From Carnegiea gigantea (lineage: Eukaryota > Streptophyta > Magnoliopsida > Caryophyllales > Cactaceae), in assembly GCA_029747015.1 (NCBI GenBank), contig JAKOGI010000576.1:358501-422500 (forward strand): a DNA stretch of 64,000 nt, in the 5' to 3' direction. Of this stretch, positions 34,951-46,579 are shown piece after piece (the first letter of the stretch is position 1; every line of letters begins with the position of its first letter). The notes beneath the pieces are model-generated. The model was not told the origin of the DNA, searched no databases, and worked only from the letters and a program-made list of their open reading frames with translations. The position numbers were made by a program, and so were the translations under genes.

Positions 34951-36167
34951 CTCTCTGCCTCTCTATCTCTCATGCATCCTTCCAACTTGATAAAAAAGGG
35001 AGAGAATATGCTACAGCATCGAAGAAAGGAAAATCAATCAGTCACTTCCATTTCTTTACATATTTGCCAGAATAATATTTAAATAATACAGCACCAAAAT
35101 TTCAAGGGTGGTAAAATTGAACTCTAAAATAACGAGGTCATATTAATTAATGCTTGAAAGCTAAGAGGCGGTCACTGCAAAATAACCCCCTCAGGACCTA
35201 CCTCAATCCCAGAAGAGTGTTAAAGCAACAAGTGCTTGATTCATTCCTTCCAATTGTGCAGGGTCGGATTAAGACTAGTATAATTTCAAAAGAGTTGGGG
35301 GAAGGTTTTAGTAGACTTTTTTTTCTTCAAAGTATTATTGTGAAGAAAGAGTCAAGAGAAGTAGAATTTCTCATAGGTGTAGGATCTACAGACAATTATA
35401 GAGTTTTCCCTAGGTAAGACATGCTTTGGAAAAAAATATAGAGTTTTCCGTAGGTATAAAAAGATGGGTAAATGAGAGGGAGAGACTCCATTTTATAAAA
35501 ATAATGCAGGCAAGGAAATCTAACTAGCAAGCTATAAATCAAGAGCAAAAAATCAAACCATTTTATTCACTAATCTTTTATAAATAAGGTTGGAAATGTT
35601 TAATTGCCACTAATGGTGCTAGAAATCTATTAATCAACTCGATTGCAAAAATCCCGCATATAAAAACATATGATATTTATAAGGCAGGGAAAAAGTTAGG
35701 ACCCTCTGGCCAACATTGGGCCCTAGCAGTAGTCACTAGATCTAAGTGGAGCAAGCTGAAGTTGCCATTGTGTCCCAGCGACTGCATGTATCATGCCGCC
35801 AATCCATTTTTTCTACCTTGTGTGATTTGTTTGTTAGAGTTTGAATGTGAGCAATACGCTATAGCATTGGTTAATATCTCTCTCACTCATCCTCAAAGGT
35901 ATTAGGTTAGCATATCGTGCAAAAACCCTAAGATCTTTGCCTTTCTGAAATGAGTTTTGAAACTTCTTTGTTTTCAAATGTTTCTTAAATATTTTAGGAA
36001 GTTTTTACTTGAGAAAATATTTTTTTTACACGACAGGTATTAGGAATTCAAGTGTAGTGTTGCTTCAGCCCGGTAGGTGAGGTAATTATCATCATTTGGT
36101 GACAACACATAGGACATGCAGACAAGTGGTTGTCTAAAATCTCATGGGTACCAATTTGATGCTTACA
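33553..36167 (-). repeat. 5' LTR of the Tat-like element, containing a MITE
   Basis: On the plus strand it runs TGCCAGCACC (from 33554) to GATGCTTACA. It is collinear with 7878-9683 except for the MITE at 34625-35190 and an internal direct repeat: 'gtgtgcagtgc' and its surroundings occur at about 33660-33710 and again at 33866-33920. Net of the MITE it is about 2.05 kb. Confidence 0.68.
34625..35190. mobile_element. MITE with long terminal inverted repeats
   Basis: 566 bp. The ends read inward GGAGGGTATTTCGCAC and GGGGGTTATTTTGCAG, and pairing continues through 'aagcattaattaatatga' on both sides and into 'ttttaccaccctc', so the inverted repeats exceed 100 bp. The homologous LTR at 7878-9683 lacks it and shows the empty site TCA (8656-8658). 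The flanks here are TGA (34622-34624) and TCA (35191-35193), a 3-bp target as in PIF/Harbinger (Tourist-type) MITEs, with one change. It contains a duplicated 24-bp motif (34713-34760) and a CT run (34911-34947). Not coding. Confidence 0.85.
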
Positions 36168-36367
36168 GGAGGCAATAAAGGGAGAGATAGGTAGGCATTT
36201 TTTTTTTTTAATGGACCATATTTATCATATATTTTTTTTTTTGTCAATTGGTTGGGTTCTTTTGCTAAGCCCTCTCTTCTCCACGTAACTTTAAGGTCTC
36301 ATATTTTCCTCCTTTGATGTGCTCCATTTTAGAAGCCGTCAAAGGAGTGAATATTGAATATTATTTA

Positions 36368-37291
36368 GGAAATTCCATTTGATATCCTTAAACTACTATT
36401 GATTCCATTAGGTTTAGTTTTTAATTTTTTTTTTTCCAAATAGTATTGTTCTATTGTTTGTATTCTAGTTCATATAATTTAGTCATGTTGCTATTACTTT
36501 CTGACTTAAAATGCTTTTTTTAACTAAACAAGCACTACTCGTATAATAATTTTCTTATATTTTAGTTTTACTACTCCCAACCATTGAAGGAGGAACGATG
36601 GAGAGAAGGGTGGAAGCCAACAATTTCAATAGCAATTAAATCCCTATCTTTAACTCCTAGCCTCTCTAATGACATCTCCACCTTAATACTCCCTTACATT
36701 CTATCTCCTTTCATGGGCACCTTGAGTTCACTTACAGATTATGACATTCTTTATTCTCTCCTATAACGCTAATCTTCTGAATAGAAATTAGTGGCGTATG
36801 ATATAGGAAGAAGACATCAAGCTGACTTTTCTACCTTGATTTATAAGAACCTCTTCTCCCAGTTTGAAAGATCTTTCCTCAATTTAACACTCCAAGACTA
36901 CTTTTACATAGTCACCACGTAACGAAATCAACTTCTTTTTACTACAACCCAAATATATGAAAAATCAGCAAATTTCCCCTCCATATATTAGATTCACTAA
37001 CAAATAGATTTTAAGGATTACCTGCATCCCAAAATGGTATTAGATGACATGGATTTGGTCCCAAGTTGCTTCTCAAGACAATCACCCATAATTGAGCTTC
37101 TGGGGGCTCGATGAGCCAGGTTTGAGGAATAGGATCGTGGGTGATAAGCTTTTTGCCATCAACCATCATGGCCTCTCCTTCTTGTAAGGGCCTCACGGAA
37201 GCTCTGGGATTGTCTATGATAAGCCTTATATTCAGATCAATGGGGCCCACTTGAGGAGTGTGACTAGACGATGATGAAGAAGAGCAGGAAG

Positions 37292-37322
<31 letters not shown>

Positions 37323-37943
37323 TGATGATGATGGTGATGACGACGAAGATGACGACAATGATAACGATGATGATGGTGATGATAAGGGTGATGATGTGGA
37401 AGATGTGATTGGAGTTGACAGTGTTGATGATGGGAAAAATAGTCATAGCAGTCGTGATGATAGTGATGCCATTGGAATACGATTTTTATGTGAAATTCCA
37501 ACAATATCATGCTTTACTTGATCAGATAATTGAACTTAAACCGTGTATTAATTAATAGGATAGGGCTTTGAGTACATGAGTTGGGGTGCTGGTAGTAGAT
37601 GATCTATGAAGAAGTTCTGGATTGTTTAATTTTGTGGGAATTGTGAATCTACGTACAAATTTCAAAAAAACTGAACTAAGTTTGCACAGGGTTTTTGATG
37701 TGGGAGAGAGTAGAGAGGATTAAAGCGAAGGGATGAAATAGTTGAAGGGTCACAAGTGTTCCATTAGGTTTAATTAAGGTTCGAATGGATATTTTATAAA
37801 AATTAGCATCAATTGTTTGCTTAAAAAAAATTTGGATAACATAACAGTACCATATGTCAAAAATATACCATTTGAAAGCAAACTCTCCAAAATTGGGCTT
37901 AATGGAATCAATAAAGGTTTGAGGCTATCAAATAAAATCTTCC
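36368..37943. mobile_element. Segment bounded by inverted repeats, possible DNA-transposon derivative
   Basis: A 35-bp segment at 36378-36412 (TTTGATATCC...GATTCCATTAGG) matches the complement of 37898-37932 (TTTGATAGCC...GATTCCATTAAG) at most positions. Weaker pairing extends about 10 bp further out. Between them lies a GAA/GAT-rich stretch and no recognisable transposase. I could not define a target duplication, so the ends are approximate and the superfamily is open. Confidence 0.45.
37268..37425. repeat. GAA / GAT trinucleotide-rich stretch
   Basis: Runs of GAA at 37298-37320 grade into GAT/GAC units to about 37425. The plus strand reads as Asp/Glu-rich after an early TAA, and the complement as poly-Ser or poly-His. 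These long open frames are products of the simple repeat. Confidence 0.85.
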
Positions 37944-38885
37944 ATAATTTTTTCCTTAATTTTACAAATGGTGAGAGATTTTTTTTTGATTTTTGATGAA
38001 GTTTGATTAGAAAAAAATGCAAAGATGATCACCATCAAGGAGTAATCATTTAAGTAACTATGAATATGATTATATCATATGCTCGAGTTGTAATGTGCAA
38101 AGAACAAGAAAATGGTCATAGCCAAGTCAAAACCTCGATAGAATTTATGTAAATTGTTTGAGATGTGATAATTTCCTAATGCTGGGTTAATGAAGTAAAC
38201 TGAAATTTACAAATAAAAATATCAACTTACATTGAGAAGTGAAGAATGAGCTAAAAAGTTGAGGACGATGTTGAAAACACTTGATAAAGGGGAGAGCATC
38301 CTAGCTATGTTACATATTATAGTAATTGTATTGCTTACACTTATTTTGAGAATGTAAAATGTAGTATATATGAAACATAGAATGGAAGTTGCTCATTGGA
38401 ATTGGCTTTGGAACTTTGCATTTTACACTTATTAACATGAAGTTAATGAGCACAGCAATTAGCTAAGTAGTAGTTTAGCCTTATCATCTACCATGTAGCA
38501 TGCTTTTCATGGTAAGTGTAACACCCACCTAAAGCATGTATAATTTGATTAATTATAGTAAGATTATTTGCAATGAAGCAGTGAGCTATGCTAAATGATT
38601 TTAAAAGGATCAACAATTTTGAAATGAAAAGTGACAAGGATCAACCTTAAGCTGCCGCCGCCATCCTATTGCCATCGCATGGTTAGAGCTACCACAGGAA
38701 ACCACCCCAAGCCATCCTCTTTCTTAGTTATTGATTTTATTTTAGGATTCTAGTGTTTAGGGTATGATCGTCAACCCTTTCTAGCTCCCTTCGAATCCAA
38801 CCCATTCTCTCCTTAATCAAATCTTTGCTATTAATGTGTTTAAAGCTTAAAATTAAGTGAAGTTTAAGAAAATCTTCAAAAAATG
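37944..38885. other. Unassigned DNA left of the second Athila-like element
   Basis: No gene seen. A TGTAACACCCACC at 38517 resembles the end of a Tekay-type LTR in minus orientation, but I could not find the partner end either before 38885 or beyond the Athila insertion at 47849. Confidence 0.35.
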
Positions 38886-39785
38886 TGACCTATGCCTGTA
38901 AGCGCACGTGTGCTATGGTTTAGAAAAATATCTTTCCTATTTGTCCAAAAAACGTGCTAAGTAAGAAAATTTCAATTGAGTGTTTGAGCAACGCTATAAT
39001 CTAGTTAGAAAATTCAATTAATTTCAGACATCTAGGGCCTAGTAAAGATGTAGATCAATGGAATATAATTTGCACTTGATTTATATTGGGAGATTGAAAG
39101 GAGTTTAATCGCATTTAGAATTTAATCTTTTCTTTCAAAATAAACTGAATTTCCTAATCTAACCAATTGTCATTCTTTTAAATGTCCTTATTTAGTCCAA
39201 GTTATGGATTTTTGATGGCTAAAGGTTCTCTTAACAAGCGAATTTTTCTTAAGTATTGCTAAGTCAAGTCCTATCTTATCGATTAAATAGCAAGTTTCCC
39301 CTTTCAGTTATTTACTTAACTATTTAGAATTAGAAAGTAACTTTAGCCAAAATTCACTCATAACATCTCACACATAAGATAGAATTCAACCAATTCCAAT
39401 CAAAAACGTGCACAACTAAATAAAAATGAGAGATTCCAACATTAATACTTGACTAACAATCCCTAGATTGAGAAAACTACTCACACATATTTAAAATAAT
39501 AACAACTAAACAAAGTTTGAGAAAAGAAAATTTAGGGCAATTGGAGATCCTCCAAGGGTTTCCCAACTTCACAAGGGCTCCAAAATAGCAAGCACTTCCC
39601 ACAACTTGCACTCAAAACTAACTAGAAATCTAAAACTAAACTTAAGAAATTGAAAAGATTAGAAAGTAGGAGTTCTTTTTTGCTGTGTATCTTCCAAATC
39701 TACTATAAAATGACCCTATTTAAAAAAGAATCCTATCAACCTCAGCCACACGATTAAGGAAAATGAAGACACTTGCAGTTATGAT

Positions 39786-39810
39786 CTCACCACGAACTAT
39801 CCGTGGTGAG
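39786..39810 (-). promoter_or_regulatory. Hairpin in the Athila-like 3' LTR
   Basis: CTCACCACG, 7-nt loop, CGTGGTGAG: a perfect 9-bp stem upstream (minus strand) of the A+T-rich TATA region near 39700-39725. Same place and sequence theme as 17733-17755. Confidence 0.55.
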
Positions 39811-39879
39811 CTCTATCTTGACATTCTTTTGTTCTTTCTTTCTTCTATGGGTATAGTGAATTGGGGGTGTCCATGGGGT

Positions 39880-40151
39880 CAAGCTGCACTCATTTAAAGG
39901 TCAAATTTGGGGTAAAATAGTCCAAAAATTTGTAAAACATAGAAAAGAACCATACTCAAGCGTGAAACAGAAAAAGGAGCACATAATAAACACATAATTC
40001 TCCCTAAAAATTGCACAAGCTGCACTCATTTAAGGGTTAAATTTGGGGTAAAATGGTCCAAAAATTTGTAAAACACAGAAAAGAACTATACCCAAGCGTG
40101 AAGTAGAAAAAGGAGCACATAATAAACACATAATTCCCCCTAAAAATGACA
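39880..40151. repeat. 136-bp tandem duplication inside the 3' LTR
   Basis: Two units starting CAAGCTGCACTCATTTAA at 39880 and 40016, each continuing through 'tttggggtaaaat' and 'aggagcacataataaacac'. The 5' LTR has a single unit. The two units differ at about ten sites, so the duplication is not recent. Confidence 0.9.
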
Positions 40152-40192
40152 CAAAATGACCGCAAAATAGAGTGCACTTTAAGAACTTATCA

Positions 40193-42099
40193 AACTCCCC
40201 CATGCTTAAATCGTTGCTTGTCCCCAAGCAACTATAAAACTGAGGCTAAAAATGAATAACCTCCTCAGGTAGACATCAGTAGCAACATCAATACCCAAAT
40301 CAACTCAAAAGTTTAGCCCAAAAGTGATTAAAACTTTTACAAACAGATAGGAGAGCGAAAATTTTAAAATAAAAGTAAGAACCACCACATCAAAATATTA
40401 AATCAATCATCAAATTAACTTGAACAGCTATATTGGCATATTATAATAAGTAGAGCTAGAAGAACAAATAGAACCTCACTTTGGGGATGAGACACTCATA
40501 GCTCATGTGTTTAAAGTAAAATGTGGTTCTATAAAATCTCATTCAATAGAACCAAATCAACCATAAGTTTGATAAGACTCTCTAATTCACTACCATTACA
40601 ATCAAAACACACAAGGAAATCATGGGGACTTTTTAAGGGTTGTAACAGGGTAAATTGGGTAAAGGTAAGAAGGGAACAAACATTTTGGAATTTGTGGAGC
40701 TAAAAGCCAAAGGTTGAGAGCATAACCATCATCTCCCAACTAAAACATATTCTTCAAGCCTATACGTCTCAAAATATCAACATCCCCTACGAGATCACAA
40801 GAGAAAGTGCTTAAAAATATAAAACCAATGCCAAATCCTTTTATTTCATCATTTTTTCCCTTCTTTTTTTCTTTTGTGTGTTTTTTTTGCTCCCCTTTTT
40901 TTCAACACATTTTTTTAAAACATGTTTGGTGTGGTTTGTTGTTTTTTTTCTCCTTTTTTTTTTTCTTTCAACCATTAAAGAGAAGGATCATGGCAAAGGA
41001 AACTATGCACTTTCAATACTTATCTTGCAACTCACAAAACATAACCCAATTGACTTGAAGGGAAAATAAAACATGAATCCCTTATCACATCCAACCAAAC
41101 CACAATATCCATAAAAGGTTATTATCCACAAACTGCTCCCAATCAACTATGAAACTCTATAGACTTGGCTAAAAAGGTAAGACATCTGTGTGGCTAAAGA
41201 TGATAGTATAGGTTCTCAGCAATAAACACAGTAAAGGCTCAAAGGAGTAACAAGGTATAAATCATTCATATAAGGGTGGCTATTTGGTCAATGTAGCTCA
41301 TAAAGTCAAAGAATGCCTCAATCATGTTTCCTAAATATGCATGCTGAATGTGATCTTGAACAAGAGTCAAAGTAAGTTGTACAGACTTAAGCTCTTGGAA
41401 GAGTCACACATGAAAGGAAATATGAGACTAAAATGATGAATTATTCTATCCAAGCTCAAAATCTCACATGACAAAACTCATCTGCCTGATTGAATTTCAT
41501 ATGCTAAATACTCATGCCAAGAATCATTAAGCAATCTATTCCTATCTAACATGATGGTCAAAGCATGAAGTATAGTTTAGAAACTCATAAACGAGCATTT
41601 TATTCACAAAAGGGCCTAACAAAAAGGGGTCAAAATAGGCAAAAGAAAGTCACTTAGTCTAAAAACTCATCATCAGAGGATTTATAAGCTCATTTTTTTG
41701 ATTTTTTAATTTTTTGTTTTTTTCCTTGTTTTTGATTACTAAACCCAAAATGCAACTAAAGACTAAAGAAAATGTCAAAACAAAATAAAATGAAGAAAGA
41801 AACCTAAAAATGCAAACTAAAACGAAGAAAGAAACCTAAAAAAACTAAATGATCAACTAAAAATGCAAATTAGACCTAAATGCATGACCTAAAAGTGCAA
41901 ACCTTCACACATCCACAAAACACATATATACAACCACAAACACATAATAATTGCAACAACTCCCCTATTTGGACAAAGCAAGCCCTAAAGTCTTGGAAAT
42001 ATTGGTTCTAGGAGGCAATCATTCAACGGAGCTCATCATGCCGCTCCTGAACAAAGCCCAGGAGTGAGGCACGCTCATTTTCTACATAATCTCATAGAG
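40193..42099 (-). other. Non-coding 3' interior of the Athila-like element, with polypurine tract
   Basis: The complement of 40193-40204 reads GCATGGGGGAGTT directly before the 3' LTR, the plus-strand primer. The rest up to 42099 shows only T- or A-run translations and no family features. Confidence 0.55.
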
Positions 42100-43218
42100 A
42101 AACTTGCTCCTCTTAAATTGACCGAAGTTGTAGCATGCAAGTCAGGATAATCGTGAGAGGACGATGGTTGAGATAAACTAGAAGCCTTAGAGTGAGTAGG
42201 TGGAGGAGGTGAGGTGATTCGCGCCAACTCTTCATCACAGGGTAAAAAGGATAGATTGGCCTGGTTCAGGACAGAGATGCGATCAACATTAGGAGAGGCA
42301 TTAGCCGGTTCCTAGGATAAATCCATATACGCCCACCATCTACCCTATAAAATTTTACTTGTTCAAAAGTGGCAAGTTCAACTGCTCCAAACCTGCGACT
42401 CTATCATTAGGGTCCAATTCAACACCAAGTAACCTAGCAATGGGGATAATGAGGCCCCCAATGACAATCCTATGTGCTGAACTAGTGGCTGCACTATACA
42501 ACTAATTAATCAAGAATGACCCAGGGTAAATCGATCACTTTCAAGCATGCTATACAAGAAATATGATTCAGATAAGCAAGGCACATTTAAACCATCCTCC
42601 CTGGCAAACAAATCACAAACTAACAAGCGTTGGGCCACACGAATACAGAGGTTTTGAATAACTATACCTTTGGAATTAGTAGTGTCATACAGATAATCCT
42701 CGAAAATTTCATTCTAAAAAGCATTTGGATAGAATGGCGATATGGTAGATCCATATTTGGTGGAAAATCAAATATACTATCTATTAAAAGCACTTAAATT
42801 AAGTTCATAGAACTCCCTATTTAAGATAAAATGAAATGTAGCCCTCCTGATTTCGAGGGCCACTCGTGACCTCAACATACAATATGCTTAAAAATTCAAG
42901 AGTGAGGTTCAGATAAGTGTGATCCCTAGTTTCTAAAAATTATCCCATTTTACCCAGAGCAAACAACCAACGAATATCATCTTATAATCCCAAATGATTC
43001 AACACATCCTCATCATAGTATCGAGTAGCTACTACTAGTTTACTACTCAAAGCATTATGTCTAGCAATGTGATCAGGATTAGTTAAACCAGGGAGGTGTG
43101 GATTGTTACCTCGGTTTCTAATGGTGGTGGATGTTCAGGAGCTCTGGGGTACTGTTTGTGGGGCTTGACTTGAAGTCCCACCTTCTTGTGTGGTTCTTGT
43201 CTTCTTTTTTGGTGCCAT
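42100..43218 (-). pseudogene. ATHILA ORF-1-like gene, broken
   Basis: ATG at 43218 (minus) opens MAPKKKTRTTQEGGTSSQAP. The frame continues with RYYDEDVLNHLGL, DDIRWLFALGKMG, LETRDHTYLNLTLEFLS and YVEVTSGPRNQEGYISFYLK, then, in decayed form, DPGSFLINQLYSAATSSAHR-like and IVIGGLIIPIARLLGVELDP-like segments near 42420-42500. This is the conserved plant-retrotransposon protein known as the ATHILA ORF-1 family; its function is unknown. Multiple stops and frameshifts are present. It lies downstream of gag-protease in the same orientation. Confidence 0.7.
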
Positions 43219-43995
43219 GGTGGTGTAATATAGATGGGTAAAAAGCTGGAAAATCAAACTAAAAGAAAATGAGTAGAAAAATGCTAAAAATTGAAAAATT
43301 TGAGAAAGAGGAATGAAGTGGTGAAGGTAAAAGGAAGTTGCAAGAGTAAGATGTGAAAAATGGAGTTTTAAAGGTTGTGGGTATGGAGATGGGAAAAACA
43401 GAAAAGAAATAAGGCTTGAAAATGAAAAATAAAGGGAAATTTGGGGTTAAAGTGAAGAAAATAACTAAAAACGAAAGAAATTTGACGGATTTTGCTGAAG
43501 AATTGAATGTTTGAAGTGAAGTGGTTGTGGAGGTTTTAGAGAAAGAATGGAGTGTTTAGAAAGAGAGAGGGTTAAGTTTTGAGGATGAAGATGAAGAAAT
43601 TTAGGATCAAAGGGCCTTGAAAACCCATAACCGCCGACACGGCTTATCACAGATCATGGTGGTGGCTGCGAACCGTCTGTGGTCAACTCTAGTCCCCTTT
43701 TTTTCTCTCTCTTTTTTTTTGTTTCTTTAATTCTTTCAGAGCCTTCATGGACCATGGATAGGCACCACGAGGTGTCCATGGAGGTTCAAAAAATTACTAA
43801 TTACTGGCTTCTTTTTTCTTCTTTATTATTTAAATTGCCTTTTGTATAGTTTTATTGATTTTCTGCTGGTGGTTCTAAATAGCAAAAGCACAAAATACAA
43901 TAAACAAGAACATAAAAAAAAGGAAAAAGAAAAACAAACACTTGAGTTGCCTCCCTAAGAAGCACTCGTTTAAGTTCGGGAGCTCGACCTTTCTT
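43219..43995 (-). other. Spacer between the two coding blocks of the Athila-like element
   Basis: A+T-rich, no gene supported. It carries more palindromic DNA of the LTR-hairpin type: CCATGGA ... TCCATGG at 43752-43781 and 'atcacagatcatggtggtgg ... gtctgtggt' at 43647-43683. Confidence 0.4.
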
Positions 43996-44500
43996 CTATT
44001 CTGGTTCGGGTTCAATGAGAGTGTGGGTATTGGACTCTCCCATAACATATGCTTCGTTTTTATCATGAACTACGAAATTAAAGCCTTTCAACTGACGGTG
44101 CCACCTCAGATACCTAGGTTGGAGGTCATTCTTTATCCTCAAATTGCTCCAAAGCATACTATCAACATACAAAACAAATCGATATCGGGCTCCATCTGAC
44201 AGACCGCTATCGTCATACTCAATCCCAAGATCAAAATCCAAATCGACTCCTACTATAGGAGGTAAAGAAAGAACTAATTGAGCAAACGCACAGTAGCCAC
44301 TCATGGAAGACTCATTAGAAGCATAGGTCTCAATCTTGGGTATGCTAGGTGGCATAGGAGCAGCAAACTCCATCTTAGCATAACCCTGGTTAGGATCCTT
44401 AGTTGAAATCCAATCAAAATCAAAAGAGTCACGGCAACCCTAATCAGTCTCCATCTCAATTTCAGGAGAAAGGGGAAGTACGTCAAATAGGAAAGAATTA
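43996..44500 (-). pseudogene. Frame downstream of the Athila-like protease, unassigned
   Basis: Open on the minus strand from 44373 to 43996. It holds an acidic, Ser/Pro-containing N-terminal half and a basic motif LRIKNDLQPRYLRWHRQLKG followed by FNFVVHDKNEAYVMGES. The 'PRYLRW...L..F.F...DK' spacing is reminiscent of the end of a Ty3 RNase H domain, but upstream RNase H and RT motifs are missing, so I leave the function open. It may be the fused remains of a deleted pol. Confidence 0.35.
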
Positions 44501-44512
44501 AAGGAAACAATT

Positions 44513-44930
44513 TTATCTCCCGTAAAACAAAATGTAGCGTAATACCCCCACTTCAAATGTTATCCGTCCCCATTTTACATCAATCATGTCGCCTGAAGTA
44601 GCTAAAAAGGGTCTCCCAAGAATAATTTGGGTACCATCAGTCTCAGTCATATCAGCAATAATAAAATCTTCAAGCACCCATAAATCTTCTATTCTTACTT
44701 GCACATCCTCCAACATACCCAAGGTCGTGTTTTGGAACCATCCGCTAATTGGAATGAAAAGGGTGCTAGTTGCAATGGTCCTAAATGAAGCTCATGAATC
44801 ATAGAGTAGGGCATCAAACTGACACTTGCACCAAGGTCACATAAGGCTCTATCAATCTTTACTTTTCCTACTACACAGAGGATAGAAAAGCTAACTGGGT
44901 CAGGAAGTTTAGGGGAAGACTTTGGGGAAC
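44513..44930 (-). pseudogene. Aspartic protease of the Athila-like element
   Basis: The active-site segment ALCDLGASVSLMPYSM is read from the minus strand, with DLGA at 44827-44838; DLGAS is the usual Athila form of the D-T-G motif. It is followed, in a second frame, by GMLEDVQVRIEDLWVLEDFI and then GTQIILGRPFLATSGDMIDV (44530-44640), the conserved C-terminal 'ILGRPFLAT' block. The two parts lie in different frames, so the protease is broken. It would have cleaved the gag precursor. Confidence 0.78.
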
Positions 44931-45149
44931 TCGAGACTGCCTTTTTCCCTAGAAGTTATGGGCTCACCCTCATCATTTTTCTCCTTACTCTCAGTCATAC
45001 TCACATCTTTACCGTCCTCAAGTCTTATGTCTTTAAAATCCTCTACTCCTTTCAAGATAACACAATTACACCAGTCGCGGGGGTTAAACTCGGGTTTACT
45101 AGGCAGTTTATCTGGGGGTGTAGATGAAGAGGTAGCTTGTTGAGCAGTT

Positions 45150-46400
45150 TAAGCTTCCAACATCTTATTGGGAATAGTAAGCACATCAACCTTAGAGGTC
45201 AATTTCTTAATATACTTATCTTGCTTTTATTACACCAAAAGCATATTCTCCATCATAGTCTCTAAGTGGGATTTTTAAGGTGCTTGTTGAGGATAGGATG
45301 GTCTTTGAAATTCAGGGGATGGTCTGAAATTCATTTGAGGCACGAGTGGGGCATTAGACCTATAGGAGAAATTAGGGTGATTCCTCCAACCAAGATTATT
45401 TGTGCTAAAAAAGGATCATTTGTTGGTCTAGGGTTATAGTTGTTCACATAGTTGACCTGATCACTTACATCTTGGGTAAAGAGACTACCCATTTGACAAT
45501 GCACAGTCAAATAATCAACTGACTAACATATATTATGTGATAGGGAAGGGGTACTTAAACTGACAGAATTAACATTGAAGCGCTCTAATTTTTGAGACAT
45601 AGCATTAACTTTAGAAGAAAGCATATAAATAGCATCTAATTCCAACTTACCTCCAACCCATTTGGGTTAGGTTCTCTCAAACGACCATTGAAAATTGTGA
45701 AGAGCCATATCTTCCATAAGATTGTATGCTTCATCTTCAGTTTTGTTCATAAGAGTACTCCTAGCTGCGCATCAATAGTAGAGCTCAACGGCTGAGTGAC
45801 TTCATTATAAAATGTCTGCACGATCATCCACCTTTGAAAACCATGGTGAGGACATAATTATAAAAGGCCCTTGAGTCGCTCACAGGTTTCATGGAGCGTC
45901 TCATCTTCCTTTTGAGAGAAGGTAATGATTTGATTTCTCAGGCTTGCCGTCTTACTTAAAGGAAAGAACTTAGCAAGAAAAACTTTTGTAAGGTTGTCCC
46001 ATGTTGTGATGCATCCTGGAGGCAACAAGTGTAGCTACGCCCTTGCCTTATCCCTAAGTGAAAAGGAAAATAAGCACAAGCGGATGATATTGGTAGAAAC
46101 TCCATTGAGTTTTAACGTGTCGCACACCTCGGAAAGATCGATAGGTGTAAGTTTGGATCTTCTAACGAGGTGCCTCCGAATTGGGATTGCTACACCATTG
46201 ATGTAAGGGCTGGTTTGAGGTCAAAATTGTTCGCTTTTATGGTTGGCCAAGCGATGCTTGAGAAAATGTCTTGGACTCCCGATGTAACAAAATCCAGGAG
46301 TGTCCTTCTTTGGCTACCTCCTATTCCTGCCATCAATGAAGAAACTGCTTGAGCCTTTAGCCTTTGCTCTTCTACCCTTAATTTTTTTCTCCTAGAGCGA
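45150..46400 (-). pseudogene. gag: Gag of the Athila-like element, broken
   Basis: Clear gag core on the minus strand at about 46070-45690: PFSLRDKARA, a TAG (46035-46037) where Trp is conserved, LPPGCITTWDNLTKVFLAKF, SLRNQIITFSQKEDETL, LCPHHGFQRWMIVQTFYNEV and a TQPLSSTIDAQ segment. This is the retrotransposon-gag domain in its Athila form. The C-terminal part, down to about 45150, is only patchily readable. Ends are approximate. Confidence 0.78.
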
Positions 46401-46579
46401 AAAGTCTTTTCGATTTTTGGATTGAATTCAAATAAAAAGGCACTTCGTATATGAAGGAGAAATCCAGTAAAATTCCCAAGAAGACTACTAACACAAATAA
46501 AAATTATAAAGAAAAAGAAAGAATGACAAAAGAAATGTTTAATGAATTTCTAATGGCTAACTCAATATCTATAAATTTG

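Larger units (their letters stand above)
7878..36167 (-). mobile_element. Large Tat/Ogre-like Ty3 retrotransposon, heavily nested
   Basis: The two LTRs (7878-9683 and 33553-36167) are diverged copies of one sequence. The right one abuts a tRNA-Arg-type primer site (33535-33552). Reading leftwards on the minus strand come gag (about 32.3-31.4 kb), RT (30.2-29.5), RNase H (28.8-28.4) and integrase (28.2-27.6, resuming at 24.5 across a solo LTR), then a long 3' region. This is the Ty3 order. The flanks are GGATG (7873-7877) and GGAGG (36168-36172), a 4-of-5 match for a target duplication. Removing six insertions leaves about 16.6 kb, within the size range of Tat/Ogre elements. All coding parts are decayed. 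The whole-element boundary is my reconstruction; individual domains are better supported than the single-insertion model. Confidence 0.68.
38886..40192 (-). repeat. 3' LTR of the Athila-like element
   Basis: 1307 bp, TGACCTATGCC to AACTTATCA on the plus strand. It carries a 136-bp tandem duplication (39880-40151) absent from the partner LTR and a 9-bp-stem hairpin (39786-39810). Confidence 0.9.

Noticed and set aside
37011..37510. Minus-strand open frames rich in Ser or His
   Set aside because: They translate the GAA/GAT simple repeat; no start context, family or neighbouring exon supports a gene.
38517..38885. Start of another Tekay-type LTR (TGTAACACCCACC)
   Set aside because: No matching far end or target duplication found on either side of the Athila-like insertion.
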